64,000 bases of DNA from Sphingomonadales bacterium (GCA_014763545.1 JACXVD010000002.1:1-64000), one strand, 5' to 3'; shown: positions 7,298 through 16,849, counted from the stretch's first letter. Numbers and translations are program-made. Notes: generated from the sequence alone by a model not told the origin.

Positions 7298-8701
7298 ATG
7301 TCGCAATACCGGATGCTGATCGGCGGCGAGCTTGTCGCCGGCGATGCCACGCTCGATGTCGTCAACCCGGCCAATGGGGAACCGTTCGCAACGGTTCCCC
7401 GGGCCAGCGTGGCGCAGGCCGACGCAGCGATTGCTGCGGCGAAGGCTGCCGTGCCCGGCTGGTCGGACGTTCCCTTTGCGGAACGCCAGGCCAAGCTGGT
7501 CGAACTGGCCGATGCAATCGCCGCCAATGCCGGTGACCTGGCGCGCCTGCTGACGATGGAACAGGGCAAGCCATTGCCCGAGGCGCAGGGCGAACTGGCC
7601 TGGACCGAAGGCTACCTGCGCCATTATGCCACGCTGGAATTGCCCGACCGGGTGATCCAGGACGATGCAAGCGGCTATATCGCCGTCCAGCATCGTCCGC
7701 TGGGCGTGGTGGTGGGGATCATCGCGTGGAACTTCCCGCTGCTGGTGGCGTGCTGGAAGATCGGGCCGGCGGTGCTCGCAGGCAATGCCATCGTGCTCAA
7801 GCCTGCGCCGACCACCCCGGTCACCGCACTGCGGCTGGGCGAAATCTGCCGCGATATCTTCCCGGCCGGGGTGGTGAACATCATCACCGATGCCAATGAT
7901 CTGGGCCCGCATCTGACCAGCCATCCCGATGTCGCCAAGGTCGGCTTCACCGGGTCCACCGCCACGGGCAAGGCCATCCTCGCCAACAGCGCGAGCGGGC
8001 TGAAGCGCATCACGCTGGAACTGGGCGGCAACGACCCGGCGATCGTGCTCGACGATGTCGATGTGAAGGAAACCGCCAAGGCGATTTTCGGCAATGCCTT
8101 CCTCAATTGCGGGCAGGTGTGCCTGGCGGTGAAGCGCGCCTATGTCCACGAAGACATCTACGATGCCATGTGCGAGGAGCTGGCGAGGCTGGCCGAGGAG
8201 GCGATCGTGGGCGACGGGCTGGAACAGGGCACGTCGATCGGCCCGATCCAGAACCGTGCGCAGTTCGAGAAAGTCCAGGGCTTCCTCGAAACCGCGCGCC
8301 GGGACGGCAAGGTGATTGCCGGCGGCGAAGTGATGGACAAGGGCGGCTACTTCATCCGCCCGACCATTGTGCGCGACGTCAGCGATGGCGATATGATCGT
8401 GGACGAGGAACAGTTCGGCCCGATCCTGCCGGTGATCTCCTTTGCCGATGTTGATGACGTGATCGGGCGGGCCAATGCCAGCGAATACGGGCTGGGCGGA
8501 TCGGTGTGGTCGAAAGATATCGGCCGTGCCGCCGATATTGCCGGGCGCATCGAAAGCGGGCAGGTCTGGGTCAACCAGCATATCGCCATCGGTCCGCATA
8601 TCCCCATGGCCGGGTTCAAGAATTCCGGTCTGGGCGTCGAACAATCGGTGGAGGGCCTGGCCGAATATACGCAGGTCAGGGTCATCAACGTGGCGCGGTG
8701 A
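7298..8701 (+). CDS. NAD(P)-dependent aldehyde dehydrogenase
   Basis: A 467-residue aldehyde dehydrogenase of the usual fold and length. The catalytic Cys is C275 (NCGQVCLAV), the general-base Glu lies in LELGGND, and FTGSTATGK forms part of the cofactor site. GGGAGAGGACA stands just before the ATG at 7298. Placed between the amine dehydrogenase and a CoA ligase, it should oxidise the aldehyde released by the amine dehydrogenase (an arylacetaldehyde, if the substrate is an arylethylamine) to the acid. The substrate is inferred from context. Confidence 0.9.
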   Translation: MSQYRMLIGGELVAGDATLDVVNPANGEPFATVPRASVAQADAAIAAAKAAVPGWSDVPFAERQAKLVELADAIAANAGDLARLLTMEQGKPLPEAQGELAWTEGYLRHYATLELPDRVIQDDASGYIAVQHRPLGVVVGIIAWNFPLLVACWKIGPAVLAGNAIVLKPAPTTPVTALRLGEICRDIFPAGVVNIITDANDLGPHLTSHPDVAKVGFTGSTATGKAILANSASGLKRITLELGGNDPAIVLDDVDVKETAKAIFGNAFLNCGQVCLAVKRAYVHEDIYDAMCEELARLAEEAIVGDGLEQGTSIGPIQNRAQFEKVQGFLETARRDGKVIAGGEVMDKGGYFIRPTIVRDVSDGDMIVDEEQFGPILPVISFADVDDVIGRANASEYGLGGSVWSKDIGRAADIAGRIESGQVWVNQHIAIGPHIPMAGFKNSGLGVEQSVEGLAEYTQVRVINVAR

Positions 8702-8721
8702 GGGTGGAAAGCGCGGTGACG

Positions 8722-10347
8722 ATGGAAAGCTATGCCAAGGGGCCGTCCGACGCGCCGCTGCTCGACCTGACGATCGGCGCGGCGCTGGAAGAAGCGGCAG
8801 CGAAGTGGGGGGACCGGCTGGCGCTGGTCTCGTGCCACCAGGGCATCCGCATGAACTGGGCCGAGCTGGACGCAGAAGCCAGCCGGATCGCCTGCGGCCT
8901 GCTCGACCGCGGGGTGAGAAAGGGCGACCGGGTCGGCATCTGGGCGCCCAATTGCGCCGAATGGGCGGTGATCCAGTTCGCCACCGCGAAAATCGGCGCG
9001 GTGCTGGTCAACATCAACCCGGCCTATCGCACGAGCGAGGTCGAATATGCGCTGAACAAGGTGGGTTGCACCGCGCTGGTGACCGCCGCCAGCTTCAAGA
9101 GCAGCGACTACATCGCCATGCTGCGCGAACTCGGCCCGGCCAGCCTGCCCCGGCTTGAACTGATGGTGGCGCTGGGCGGCGGGGAGCATGACGGATTCCT
9201 GCCGTGGGATGCGCTTCGCGTGGAGCCCGACGGGGCGAGGCTGGCCTTGGTCGCAACCGGCCTGGCCGCAGACGATCCGATCAACATCCAGTTTACCAGC
9301 GGCACCACCGGCTTTCCCAAGGGAGCGACGCTCACCCATCGCAACATCCTCAACAACGGGCTGTTTACCGCGAACACCATTCGCCTCTCCGCCGATGACC
9401 GGATTTGCATTCCCGTGCCGCTGTACCACTGTTTCGGCATGGTGCTGGGCAATCTGGCCGCCGTGACCAGCGGTGCGGCCATGGTCTATCCGGGCGAGGC
9501 GTTCGACCCGGCTCTGGCGCTTGGGGCGGTGCAGGATGAGGGCTGCACCGCCCTGTATGGCGTCCCGACCATGTTCATCACCATGCTGAACCAGCCCGAT
9601 CTGGCGGACTACGATGTGTCGACCCTGCGCACCGGGATCATGGCCGGGGCGACCTGCCCGGTGGCGACGATGCGCGGGGTGATGGACAAGCTGAACATGG
9701 CCGAGGTGACGATCGGCTATGGCATGACCGAAACCAGCCCGTTGACCACCCAGACGGCAACCGACGATCCGCTGCAGGAACGGGTGGAAACGGTCGGGCG
9801 CGCGCATCCTCATGCCGAGGTCAAGATCATCGGCCTCGATGGCGAAACCCTGCCGCGCGGCGAGCAGGGCGAATATTGCTCGCGCGGTTATGCCGTCATG
9901 CTCGGCTATTGGGACGATCCGGAAAAAACCGCCGAGGCCATCGACGCCGACGGCTGGATGCATTCGGGCGATCTCGCGACCATGGACGAGAACGGCTATG
10001 TCCGCATCACCGGCCGGATCAAGGACATGATCATTCGCGGCGGCGAGAACATCTACCCCCGCGAGATCGAGGAATTCCTGCTGACCCACCCGGATATTGC
10101 CAATGCGCAGGTCTTCGGCGTCGCGGACGAGAAATATGGCGAGGAAGTCGGCTGCTGGGTGATCCCGCGGGCCGGTGCCTCGCTCGCGCCCGATGATATC
10201 GCGGCCTACTGCAGGGGCCGGATCGCCCATTACAAGGTGCCGCGCCATGTCCGCCTGGTGGACAGTTTCATCATGACCGTGACGGGCAAGGCGCAGAAGT
10301 TCGAAATGCGCAAGATCATGGAGATGGAGCTTGCCCGCGATGGCTGA
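8722..10347 (+). CDS. AMP-forming acyl-CoA/aryl-CoA ligase
   Basis: A 541-residue adenylate-forming ligase. The P-loop-like [18 protein letters not shown] (about residues 193-210), the A5 motif GYGMTETSP, the hinge region [14 protein letters not shown] and the catalytic Lys segment near the C-terminus ([12 protein letters not shown]) are all present. It would activate the carboxylic acid made by the upstream aldehyde dehydrogenase to its CoA thioester using ATP. The ATG at 8722 is preferred; a GTG two codons upstream is possible. It overlaps the following crotonase gene by 8 bases. The sequence resembles medium-chain and aryl-acid ligases, so chain type cannot be fixed. Confidence 0.88.
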   Translation: MESYAKGPSDAPLLDLTIGAALEEAAAKWGDRLALVSCHQGIRMNWAELDAEASRIACGLLDRGVRKGDRVGIWAPNCAEWAVIQFATAKIGAVLVNINPAYRTSEVEYALNKVGCTALVTAASFKSSDYIAMLRELGPASLPRLELMVALGGGEHDGFLPWDALRVEPDGARLALVATGLAADDPINIQFTSGTTGFPKGATLTHRNILNNGLFTANTIRLSADDRICIPVPLYHCFGMVLGNLAAVTSGAAMVYPGEAFDPALALGAVQDEGCTALYGVPTMFITMLNQPDLADYDVSTLRTGIMAGATCPVATMRGVMDKLNMAEVTIGYGMTETSPLTTQTATDDPLQERVETVGRAHPHAEVKIIGLDGETLPRGEQGEYCSRGYAVMLGYWDDPEKTAEAIDADGWMHSGDLATMDENGYVRITGRIKDMIIRGGENIYPREIEEFLLTHPDIANAQVFGVADEKYGEEVGCWVIPRAGASLAPDDIAAYCRGRIAHYKVPRHVRLVDSFIMTVTGKAQKFEMRKIMEMELARDG

Positions 10348-11134
10348 CGACCTGCCCCCACTGCACTTCACCCGCGTCGAGCGCGACGGCAACATCCTGG
10401 TCGTCACCCTCGACCGCGCGGACAAGCGCAATGCGTTGAGCGCAGCCTTTATCGAGGAGCTTTGCGCGCTGTTCGAGTGGGTGCGCCGCAGCGATGCCGG
10501 TGCGGTCGTGATCCGTGCCGAAGGCAGCGTTTTCTGCGCCGGGCTCGACCTGGTCGAACACCATCTGGAAGATCGCAGCGCCAGCGATTTCATGCATATC
10601 TGCCGCCGCTGGCATGCTGCCTTCGATGCGATCCAGCATTGCGGCAAGCCGGTGATCGGTGCGCTCAACGGGGCTGTGGTCGGTGGCGGGCTCGAACTTG
10701 CGTCCTCGTTCCATATCCGGGTGGCCGATCCGACCACCTATTTCGCGCTGCCCGAGGGCCAGCGGGGCATCTTCACCGGCGGCGGGGCGACGGTGCGGGT
10801 CGCGAGGCTGGTCGGCGAGGCGCGGATGGTGGACATGATGCTCACCGGGCGGGTCTATGCCGGGGACGAAGCCGTCGCGGTCGGCCTGTGCCAATATTCC
10901 GTCGCGGGATCGAGCCTCGACAAGGCGCTGGAGATCGCGCGCAAGGCCGCGGAAAATCCGCCGCTGTCCAATTTCGCGATCACCTCCGGCATCGCCCATA
11001 TCGGTAATATGCCCGCCAACGACGCCTTCTTTGCCGAGGCATTCATTGCCGGGGTCACCAATACCCAGCCCGCCTCGGTCGAGCGCCTGGCGGCATTCAT
11101 GAACAAGACGGCACCCAAGACTCTCAAGTCCTGA
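10340..11134 (+). CDS. Enoyl-CoA hydratase/isomerase family protein (both catalytic Glu present)
   Basis: A 264-residue crotonase. The oxyanion segments are SVFCAGLDL and [13 protein letters not shown], and both acid/base glutamates typical of hydratases are present, one in GGGLE and one in LPEGQRG. The start at 10340 overlaps the ligase stop. It should add water to, or isomerise, an unsaturated acyl-CoA produced after the ligase. No acyl-CoA dehydrogenase, 3-hydroxyacyl-CoA dehydrogenase or thiolase is in this operon, so the pathway must draw on enzymes elsewhere or run through a retro-aldol-type crotonase step. Confidence 0.87.
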   Translation: MADDLPPLHFTRVERDGNILVVTLDRADKRNALSAAFIEELCALFEWVRRSDAGAVVIRAEGSVFCAGLDLVEHHLEDRSASDFMHICRRWHAAFDAIQHCGKPVIGALNGAVVGGGLELASSFHIRVADPTTYFALPEGQRGIFTGGGATVRVARLVGEARMVDMMLTGRVYAGDEAVAVGLCQYSVAGSSLDKALEIARKAAENPPLSNFAITSGIAHIGNMPANDAFFAEAFIAGVTNTQPASVERLAAFMNKTAPKTLKS

Positions 11135-11194
11135 CCTGCGTTGCACAGGCGGGGGCGAAGCTGTGGCCCGGCGAATGACACAAGGACAATGCTG

Positions 11195-11824
11195 ATGAAA
11201 AAGACGGTCTCTTCCATCCTCGTCGCCGCCAGCCTGGCCATGCTGTCGGGCTGCGGTTCGTCGGACGACAAGCCCGCTCAGGATTCGGTGAAGGATGAAG
11301 CCGCGCCGGTTTCCGAACCGGCCGAAGCTGCCCTGCCGGCGCCAGCCGCCACGGCCGAAGCGGAGCAGGCGGTGGCGGACCCGGCACAGCCCGCAGTCAA
11401 GGAAACAGCGGTGGCGCCTGCCCCCGCTGCACAGCCCACCGAAAAGCCCAAGCCACAGGCCGCCGCCACCCCGCTCGCGGCTGCTGTTCCCGTCGCGACA
11501 CCGTCGCCGGTGGCGGCACAGGCCGCCCTCGCGCGTCCCGCTGCCTTCGCCCCGTGCACCGTGTGCCACACCGACAAGCAGGGGCAACGCTCCGGCTTCG
11601 GACCCAATCTGTTCGGGGTGGCGGGCACCAAATCGGGCGAGCTGGGCGGCTATGCCTTCTCTGCTGCTATGAAGGGGGCAGGGATCGTCTGGACGCCCGA
11701 CAATCTCGACAAATTCATCGAGTCTCCGCAGGCGGTGGTCCCGGGCACCAAGATGGCCTTTGCCGGGGTGAAGGATGCGGCCAAGCGCAAGGCGATCGTC
11801 GATTACCTGCTGGCGCTGAAATGA
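11195..11824 (+). CDS. Lipoprotein class I cytochrome c with Ala/Pro-rich tether
   Basis: A 209-residue protein starting MKKTVSSIL with a lipobox LSGC, so it is probably lipid-anchored. About 90 residues of Ala/Pro/Glu/Lys-rich low-complexity sequence follow, then a cytochrome c2-like domain with CTVCH as the haem site and a likely Met ligand in PGTKMAFAGV. AAGGA lies 8 bases before the ATG at 11195; an ATG two codons earlier is too close to it. The tether would let the haem domain reach across the periplasm between the amine dehydrogenase and a terminal oxidase. It overlaps the next gene by ATGA. Confidence 0.87.
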   Translation: MKKTVSSILVAASLAMLSGCGSSDDKPAQDSVKDEAAPVSEPAEAALPAPAATAEAEQAVADPAQPAVKETAVAPAPAAQPTEKPKPQAAATPLAAAVPVATPSPVAAQAALARPAAFAPCTVCHTDKQGQRSGFGPNLFGVAGTKSGELGGYAFSAAMKGAGIVWTPDNLDKFIESPQAVVPGTKMAFAGVKDAAKRKAIVDYLLALK

Positions 11825-12606
11825 CCGGCGCCGGCGCGGGCCTGCTGTCGCAGGAACAGGGCGCCGTCGCGCGGCTGGTGATCGATCGTGCGGGTGAGGG
11901 CAACAGCCTGTCGCTGGGCCTGGTCGCCGCGATGCGCGCCCAGCTTGCGGCGCTGGCGCCGCGCGAGGATATCAAGGTGATCGTCATCACCGGGGCGGGC
12001 GGGCGCATTTTCAGCGCGGGGCACGACCTCAAGGAATTCACCGGCGAGCCGGATATGCAGATGCTGTGCGACGATTTCGCGGGCATCGCCGCACTGATGC
12101 AGCAGATCGTCGATCAGCCGCAGATCGTGATCGCCCGCGTAGAAGGCGTGGCGACCGCAGCCGGGTGCGAGCTGGTCGCCGCATGCGACCTCGCGCTCGC
12201 CGCCGACACGGCGCGCTTTGCGGTTCCGGGGGTCAATATCGGCTTCTGGTGCCATACGCCGCAGGTGCTGTTGAGCCGCGCGGTCGGGCGCAAGCACGCC
12301 ATGATGATGCTGGCGACGGGCAAGCTGTTCCCGGCGGAACACGCGCTGGCCATCGGGCTGGTCAATTCGCTGCATCCGGTCGAGCAGCTGGATGCTGCGA
12401 TCGACGCCGTTGCGACCAGCATTTCCTCCAAGCCGGCCTCCGTGCTGCGTGCGGGCAAGGCATCTTTCAGCCGGCAGGCGGACATGGCGCTGTGCGATGC
12501 CTATGGCTTCGTCCAGCAGCAGGCGCTGGCCAATATCGTCCACCCCGACGCGCGCGAGGGCATCGCCGCCTTCCTCGAAAAGCGCGCACCAGACTGGCTG
12601 AGCTGA
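11821..12606 (+). CDS. ECHDC3-type crotonase-family protein
   Basis: A 261-residue crotonase homologue. The first oxyanion/Glu segment VATAAGCELVAACDLALA keeps the first glutamate, but where hydratases have the second acid residue this protein reads VPGVNIGFWC, with Gly. This pattern is typical of the ECHDC3 branch, whose reaction is poorly defined. It overlaps the cytochrome gene (ATGA at 11821) and is the last gene of the rightward operon, converging on the leftward aldehyde dehydrogenase 17 bases away. A hydratase role is doubtful; isomerase, thioesterase-like or lyase chemistry is possible. Confidence 0.85.
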   Translation: MTGAGAGLLSQEQGAVARLVIDRAGEGNSLSLGLVAAMRAQLAALAPREDIKVIVITGAGGRIFSAGHDLKEFTGEPDMQMLCDDFAGIAALMQQIVDQPQIVIARVEGVATAAGCELVAACDLALAADTARFAVPGVNIGFWCHTPQVLLSRAVGRKHAMMMLATGKLFPAEHALAIGLVNSLHPVEQLDAAIDAVATSISSKPASVLRAGKASFSRQADMALCDAYGFVQQQALANIVHPDAREGIAAFLEKRAPDWLS

Positions 12607-12622
12607 GGCGGCGTGGCGCCGA

Positions 12623-14023
12623 TCAGATCGGGTAGTGACCGGGTTCGGTTTCGAAGGTGATCCAGCGCAATTCGGTGAAAGCGTCGATCCCGGCCTTGCC
12701 GCCGAACCTGCCGTAACCGCTCGCCTTCATCCCGCCGAATGGCATTTGCGGTTCGTCGGATACGGTCGCGGCGTTGATGTGGCAGATGCCCGCCTGGATT
12801 TGCCGGGCGACCTTCAGCCCGCGCGCCGTATCGCGGGTGAAGACGGCGGAGGACAGGCCGTATTCGGTGTCGTTCGCCAGTTCGATGGCATGGGCTTCAT
12901 CGCGCGCACGGGCGATGCCGACGACGGGGCCGAAGCTTTCGTCGCGGAACAGCTTCATGTCGGCAGTCACCTTGTCCACCAGATGCGCGGGCATCACGAC
13001 ATTATGTGTCGTCTCGCCGCCGACGAGCAGTTCGGCACCCTGCGCCAGCGCATCCTCGATCAGGGCATGGCATTTGGCGACCGTGTGCGTATCCACCACC
13101 GCGCCCAGCGGGGTGTTGCCGACCGCCGGATCGCCCGCAGCCATGGTTTCGACCTTGGCCTTGAACTTCGCGGCGAATTCGTCCGCCACCGCTTCGACCA
13201 CGATGATCCGTTCGGTCGACATGCAGATCTGGCCCTGGTTCATATAGGCACCGAAGGCCGCTGCCTTGACCGCTTCGTCGAGATCGGCGTCTTCCAGCAC
13301 CACCATCGGCGCCTTGCCGCCCAGTTCCAGCAGCACCGGTTTCAGATGTTCCGCCGCGCGCCGGGCGATGATCTTGCCGACCGTGGTGGAGCCGGTGAAA
13401 TTGATCCGCTTCACCTGGGGCGCGTCGATCAGCGCGGCGACGACATCCGCCGCATCCTGCGGGGCGTTGGTCACCACATTCACCACGCCTTCGGGGAAGC
13501 CCGCCTCGGCGAAGGCTTCGATAATCAGCGCGTGGGTGCGCGGGCAGGTCTCGCTGGCTTTCAGGATCACGCTGTTGCCGCAGGCCAGCGGCACGGCGAT
13601 GGCGCGTACGCCCAGGATGATCGGCGCGTTCCACGGGGCGATGCCCAGCAGCACGCCGACCGGTTCGCGCAGCGCCATGGCGATCGTGCCTTCATGGTCG
13701 GACGGGATCACCTCGCCCGAAATCTGGGTGGTCAGCGCGGCGGCCTCGCGCACCATGCCGGCGGCCAGGGTGAGGTTGAACATCGCCCAGCCGGCGGTGG
13801 CACCGATTTCGCCCATCATCGCGGCAACGAATTCGTCTTTCTTCGCCAGCAGCGCGTCGGCCGCCTTCATCAACACGGCGCGGCGCGCATTCGGGCCCAT
13901 TTTCGACCAGATGGCGAAACCGGCCTGCGCCGTCGCCGCAATCGCCGGGATGTCCTGCGCCTGCATGGCCTTTGCGCTCGATGCGACCTCGCCGGTCAGC
14001 GGATTGAGACGGGTGAATTCCAT
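12623..14023 (-). CDS. Aromatic aldehyde dehydrogenase (vanillin/salicylaldehyde dehydrogenase-like)
   Basis: A 466-residue aldehyde dehydrogenase with E233 in LLELGGKAP and catalytic C267 in NQGQICMSTER. The wording around these sites (INFTGSTTVGK, KPVLLELGG, MNQGQICMSTERIIV) is close to the vanillin, benzaldehyde and salicylaldehyde dehydrogenase group. The ATG at 14023 has AGAGGAA upstream on the minus strand. It lies downstream of the HpaB, HpaC and TetR genes in the same direction, with a 61-base gap before it. A role in oxidising the hydroxybenzaldehydes released by stilbene-type cleavage elsewhere in the island is an attractive inference. Confidence 0.88.
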   Translation of the reverse strand: MEFTRLNPLTGEVASSAKAMQAQDIPAIAATAQAGFAIWSKMGPNARRAVLMKAADALLAKKDEFVAAMMGEIGATAGWAMFNLTLAAGMVREAAALTTQISGEVIPSDHEGTIAMALREPVGVLLGIAPWNAPIILGVRAIAVPLACGNSVILKASETCPRTHALIIEAFAEAGFPEGVVNVVTNAPQDAADVVAALIDAPQVKRINFTGSTTVGKIIARRAAEHLKPVLLELGGKAPMVVLEDADLDEAVKAAAFGAYMNQGQICMSTERIIVVEAVADEFAAKFKAKVETMAAGDPAVGNTPLGAVVDTHTVAKCHALIEDALAQGAELLVGGETTHNVVMPAHLVDKVTADMKLFRDESFGPVVGIARARDEAHAIELANDTEYGLSSAVFTRDTARGLKVARQIQAGICHINAATVSDEPQMPFGGMKASGYGRFGGKAGIDAFTELRWITFETEPGHYPI

Positions 14024-14084
14024 GGCAATAATTCCTCTCTTCCGACCTGCATCGCTGTGCAAACCGGTTGTGTGCAATGTGCTG

Positions 14085-14747
14085 CTAGCGCGTGCGATCC
14101 GCCGGTGCGGTTCCGGATATGCCCGATACCGCCATCTCCGCAAGGGTCCGTGCGGCGCCGCCCCAATCGACCTGCTGCACGTCGATCCCCATGATTCCGG
14201 CCAGCCGGTCGCCCTGCTGCTGGGCATAGAGATAGGTTCCGTGGATCACGTTCATCGCCAGGAACACCGCCTGGTCATCGAGCGCGGGCAGATGCGCGCG
14301 GACAATCCCGATCAGGCGCGAGCGGACCTCGGTCACCAAGGGGCGCACCAGCTGTTTCACCTCGGGCGACGGGTCGGCCAGCGCCTGGCAATAGACTTTG
14401 TGGCTGGCGATGGGGCGTGCATCGACGAAGCGCGGTTCCAGCACCGGGGCGTAGAAACCGGCGATGTAGTTGGCCAGCCGGGCGTCGCCGCGCCGCTGCA
14501 ATGCTGCGAAGGCATCGAGCTGTTCGCGATTGATCGGGGCGAAATGCAGCTCGAACAATTCGGCGAAAAGCTGGCGCTTGTCGGCCCAGTTGCGACTGAA
14601 GGAGGCGAGGCTGGTGCCTGCGCGCGCGGCGACGGCGCGGATCGTGCAGCGGTCGTAGCCGTCTTCGACAAACTCTTCCGCGGCGGCGACCAGGAACCGG
14701 TCGCGGCTGGTGCTCGCCTTGCCTCCGTCAGGCCGCGGCGCTTGCAT
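14085..14747 (-). CDS. TetR/AcrR-family transcriptional regulator
   Basis: A 220-residue TetR-family protein with the helix-turn-helix at about residues 15-62 (RDRFLVAAAEEFVEDGYDR, then TIRAVAARAGTSLASF). The recognition helix reads TSLASFSRNW, where the commoner pattern has a Tyr-x-His near the end, so its operator may be unusual. It overlaps the end of the flavin reductase gene by 20 bases and is probably co-transcribed with the monooxygenase. Its target could be the inverted repeat at 16712-16727 or the region before the aldehyde dehydrogenase; neither is proven. Confidence 0.85.
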   Translation of the reverse strand: MQAPRPDGGKASTSRDRFLVAAAEEFVEDGYDRCTIRAVAARAGTSLASFSRNWADKRQLFAELFELHFAPINREQLDAFAALQRRGDARLANYIAGFYAPVLEPRFVDARPIASHKVYCQALADPSPEVKQLVRPLVTEVRSRLIGIVRAHLPALDDQAVFLAMNVIHGTYLYAQQQGDRLAGIMGIDVQQVDWGGAARTLAEMAVSGISGTAPADRTR

Positions 14748-15237
14748 ATCGTCCGTCGAGATAGATCAGCCCCCGCCGATGTTCGCCGAGGATGGCATCG
14801 TGCACCAGCCCGCGAACGATGATGTGACTGCCGAAATCATCGGCGCAATCGACGTCGCAGACAATACTCGCAAGCGCCCCGCGATAGACCGGCACGCCCA
14901 GCGGGTGATCCGCCCAGTCCGCCGTGCGGAACCGCTCCGCCGGGGGGGTGGAGACGAATTGGTGGCACCATTCCGCGTCACCATCGCCCAGGATGTTGAT
15001 GCTGAACCGCCCGTGCGCCAGCAGCGGCGCGGCGAGCGAGGCGTTGCGGTTGATCGCCAGCAGCATCGAGGGCGGATCGAAGCTGAGCGACATCACCGCC
15101 GTCATCGCGATGCCACAGGGCAGGCCGTCGCCGTCGCGGCTGGCGACGATCGAAACACCGCTGGCCAGCGCCCGCAGCGCCAGGCGGAAAGCCTCGCGCT
15201 GCGGAGGAGGGGCGGTTTCGGGGGCGGGCGTGGTCAT
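14728..15237 (-). CDS. Flavin reductase (HpaC-like) of a two-component monooxygenase
   Basis: A 169-residue flavin reductase of the HpaC/FMN-binding split-barrel family, with GVSIVAS near residue 30, the conserved FDPPSMLLAIN and GRFSINIL, and GLIYLDGRY close to the C-terminus. It would reduce FAD or FMN with NADH and hand the reduced flavin to the oxygenase encoded ten bases upstream. The gene order oxygenase then reductase is the classic hpaBC arrangement. Confidence 0.88.
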   Translation of the reverse strand: MTTPAPETAPPPQREAFRLALRALASGVSIVASRDGDGLPCGIAMTAVMSLSFDPPSMLLAINRNASLAAPLLAHGRFSINILGDGDAEWCHQFVSTPPAERFRTADWADHPLGVPVYRGALASIVCDVDCADDFGSHIIVRGLVHDAILGEHRRGLIYLDGRYASAAA

Positions 15238-15246
15238 ACTTGCGGC

Positions 15247-16695
15247 CTATTCCGCCACGATGCCCGATTTCTGCATGAATTCGCGCACCTGGCCCCATTC
15301 GCCATCGCGCTGCGCGTTCATATGGTCGCCGATCCGTGCGCGGCTCTGGCTGGTGAGGTAGAACATTTCGTACAGTTCCACCCGGCTGCCCAGCGCCGAA
15401 CCGGCGAAATCCCACGCCATGCGCATGATCCGCGCGCGTTCCTCTGCCGGCATGCCGTTCGATCCGGGCAGGTATTTGCGCAGCTTGTCTGCGATTTCCG
15501 GGTTTTCGAACAGTTCGAGCGATGGGGTGCACAGCAGATTGTGCCCGCCGATCACGCGGATGATCTGGTTCACCCGGCTCATCCAGCCCGGCATCACGCA
15601 GCGCAGCACCGAAAGGTCGCGGTGCGGGAAGAACGCGCCCGCGCCCCAATCATGCGCCCGCGCTTCCGCGCCGACGATGGCCGAACGGGTGAGGGTCAGA
15701 TAGGCGTGGATTTCGCCCAGCATCTCCGCCGTTTCGGGATAGGCGAGGCTGTTGGTGACCTTGGCGATGCTGGAGCACAGATCATAGGCGAATTCCAGCT
15801 TCACCATCGCGCGGATCGCGGTCTGCTGCAGCGTGTTGCCCGGCGAAACCCCGGCGTTGAGGTTGTTGTAGACGGTCAGATCGCCATCGCAGAACACGCG
15901 TTCGTAAGGCACTTCGACATCGTCGAAGATCACGAAGGAATCCTGTTCGTCGAAGCGCGAGGAGAAAGGCGCGTCGGCGACGCTGGCATCGACGCCGTAA
16001 TGGTCGCGGCAGATCTGGATCACGCCCTTGGTCTTCACCGGGATCGAGAAGATCAGCGCATATTCTTCCGCGCCGGAGGGAATGGGCGCGGAGGAATAGA
16101 CGTAGAGTTCGTCGGCCAGCGGGCCGAGCGTCGCCAGCACCTTGCCGCCGCGCACCACGATGCCGTTTTCGTTGCGGTCGACGACGCGCAGGGTCAGGTC
16201 GCTGTTCATCCCGGCCAGCGGCGGCGCGCTCTTGTCGATATTGGCGTGGACGATGGTGTGGGTCAGCGCCAGGTCGCCGTCGATCACTTCGCGGTGGAAC
16301 TTCGCCAGCCGCTCATACCCCTCGGGCTTGCCGCGCGCCCAGATGTCGGAACGGGCAGTGTGGCCCGACAGGACGACGTTTACGTAGTCGGGCGTGCGGC
16401 CCAGCATGCCGTTGGAATAGCGCGAGAGGCGTTCCAGTCCGCGATGGCGGATCGCCAGATCTTCGGCGCTCTTGGGCAGCATCAGGCTGACGTTCATCTT
16501 CTCGCCGGGCTTTTCCGGGTCGTCGATCAGGCATTCGTCGGCATATTCGTTCTGCCAATCGAAATAGCCCGCCATGCCGCCGATCGAACCCCTGAGCAGG
16601 GGGTCGTGCGCCACGTCGATCTTCTTGTTGCCGAGCCAGACCTCGCGCCCGTCGTCGAGCGATTCGATATATTGATTTCCGGTTCTTACAGCCAT
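15247..16695 (-). CDS. HpaB-family FADH2-dependent phenol monooxygenase
   Basis: A 482-residue oxygenase of the 4-hydroxyphenylacetate 3-monooxygenase large-subunit family. It has the acyl-CoA-dehydrogenase-like fold, with HRGLERLSRYSNGMLGRTPDY near residue 85 (typical N-terminal domain) and the late conserved VIGGHNLLCTPS and LFENPEIADKLRKYLPG. With FADH2 from the adjacent reductase it should add a hydroxyl group ortho to a phenolic OH. The start at 16695 has GGGAGAACG before it. It is divergent from a VAO-type oxidase gene, and the shared promoter carries one of the 24-bp operators (16755-16778). A phenol made from alkylphenol or stilbene breakdown is the likely substrate; 4-hydroxyphenylacetate itself is possible. 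Confidence 0.9.
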   Translation of the reverse strand: MAVRTGNQYIESLDDGREVWLGNKKIDVAHDPLLRGSIGGMAGYFDWQNEYADECLIDDPEKPGEKMNVSLMLPKSAEDLAIRHRGLERLSRYSNGMLGRTPDYVNVVLSGHTARSDIWARGKPEGYERLAKFHREVIDGDLALTHTIVHANIDKSAPPLAGMNSDLTLRVVDRNENGIVVRGGKVLATLGPLADELYVYSSAPIPSGAEEYALIFSIPVKTKGVIQICRDHYGVDASVADAPFSSRFDEQDSFVIFDDVEVPYERVFCDGDLTVYNNLNAGVSPGNTLQQTAIRAMVKLEFAYDLCSSIAKVTNSLAYPETAEMLGEIHAYLTLTRSAIVGAEARAHDWGAGAFFPHRDLSVLRCVMPGWMSRVNQIIRVIGGHNLLCTPSLELFENPEIADKLRKYLPGSNGMPAEERARIMRMAWDFAGSALGSRVELYEMFYLTSQSRARIGDHMNAQRDGEWGQVREFMQKSGIVAE

Positions 16696-16711
16696 TTTCG
16701 TTCTCCCAGTT

Positions 16712-16727
16712 GAATACGCTTGTATCC
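16712..16727. promoter_or_regulatory. Near-perfect inverted repeat upstream of the HpaB-like gene
   Basis: GAATAC and GTATCC flank a four-base GCTT spacer, an inverted repeat with one mismatch, 17 bases before the monooxygenase start. It is distinct from the IclR-type operator 28 bases further up. The TetR regulator of the same operon is a candidate to bind it; this is inferred. Confidence 0.35.
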
Positions 16728-16754
16728 GCGCTCAAACGCCATGACAATAGAAAA

Positions 16755-16778
16755 GAACTAGGGTCCGCTAGACAGAAC
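16755..16778 (+). promoter_or_regulatory. IclR-type operator, copy A
   Basis: A GAAC half-site at 16755 is followed, 20 bases start-to-start, by another GAAC at 16775; between them lies the left palindrome arm, so the inner element reads GTCCGCTAGACAGAAC. The layout (a direct repeat plus a palindrome) matches the other copies at 18470, 20583, 27708, 27857 and 30317. It sits between the divergent monooxygenase and VAO genes and probably serves both. Confidence 0.65.
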
Positions 16779-16849
16779 ATTTGTGCCGTCTTATGCACGG
16801 GTCCTCGGGCACAAGCCCGGCTGCCAGTGCGCAAGGAGAGGATGGGGCG

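Noticed and set aside
5041-7569. Long minus-strand open frame (842 codons) opposite the first TonB receptor
   Set aside because: It lacks any recognisable domain, runs through both the receptor and the following gene, and is a typical GC-rich antisense shadow.
14040-14084. Operator with repeated TTGCACA before the aldehyde dehydrogenase at 14023
   Set aside because: The repeats are short and imperfect, without a second copy elsewhere in the window.
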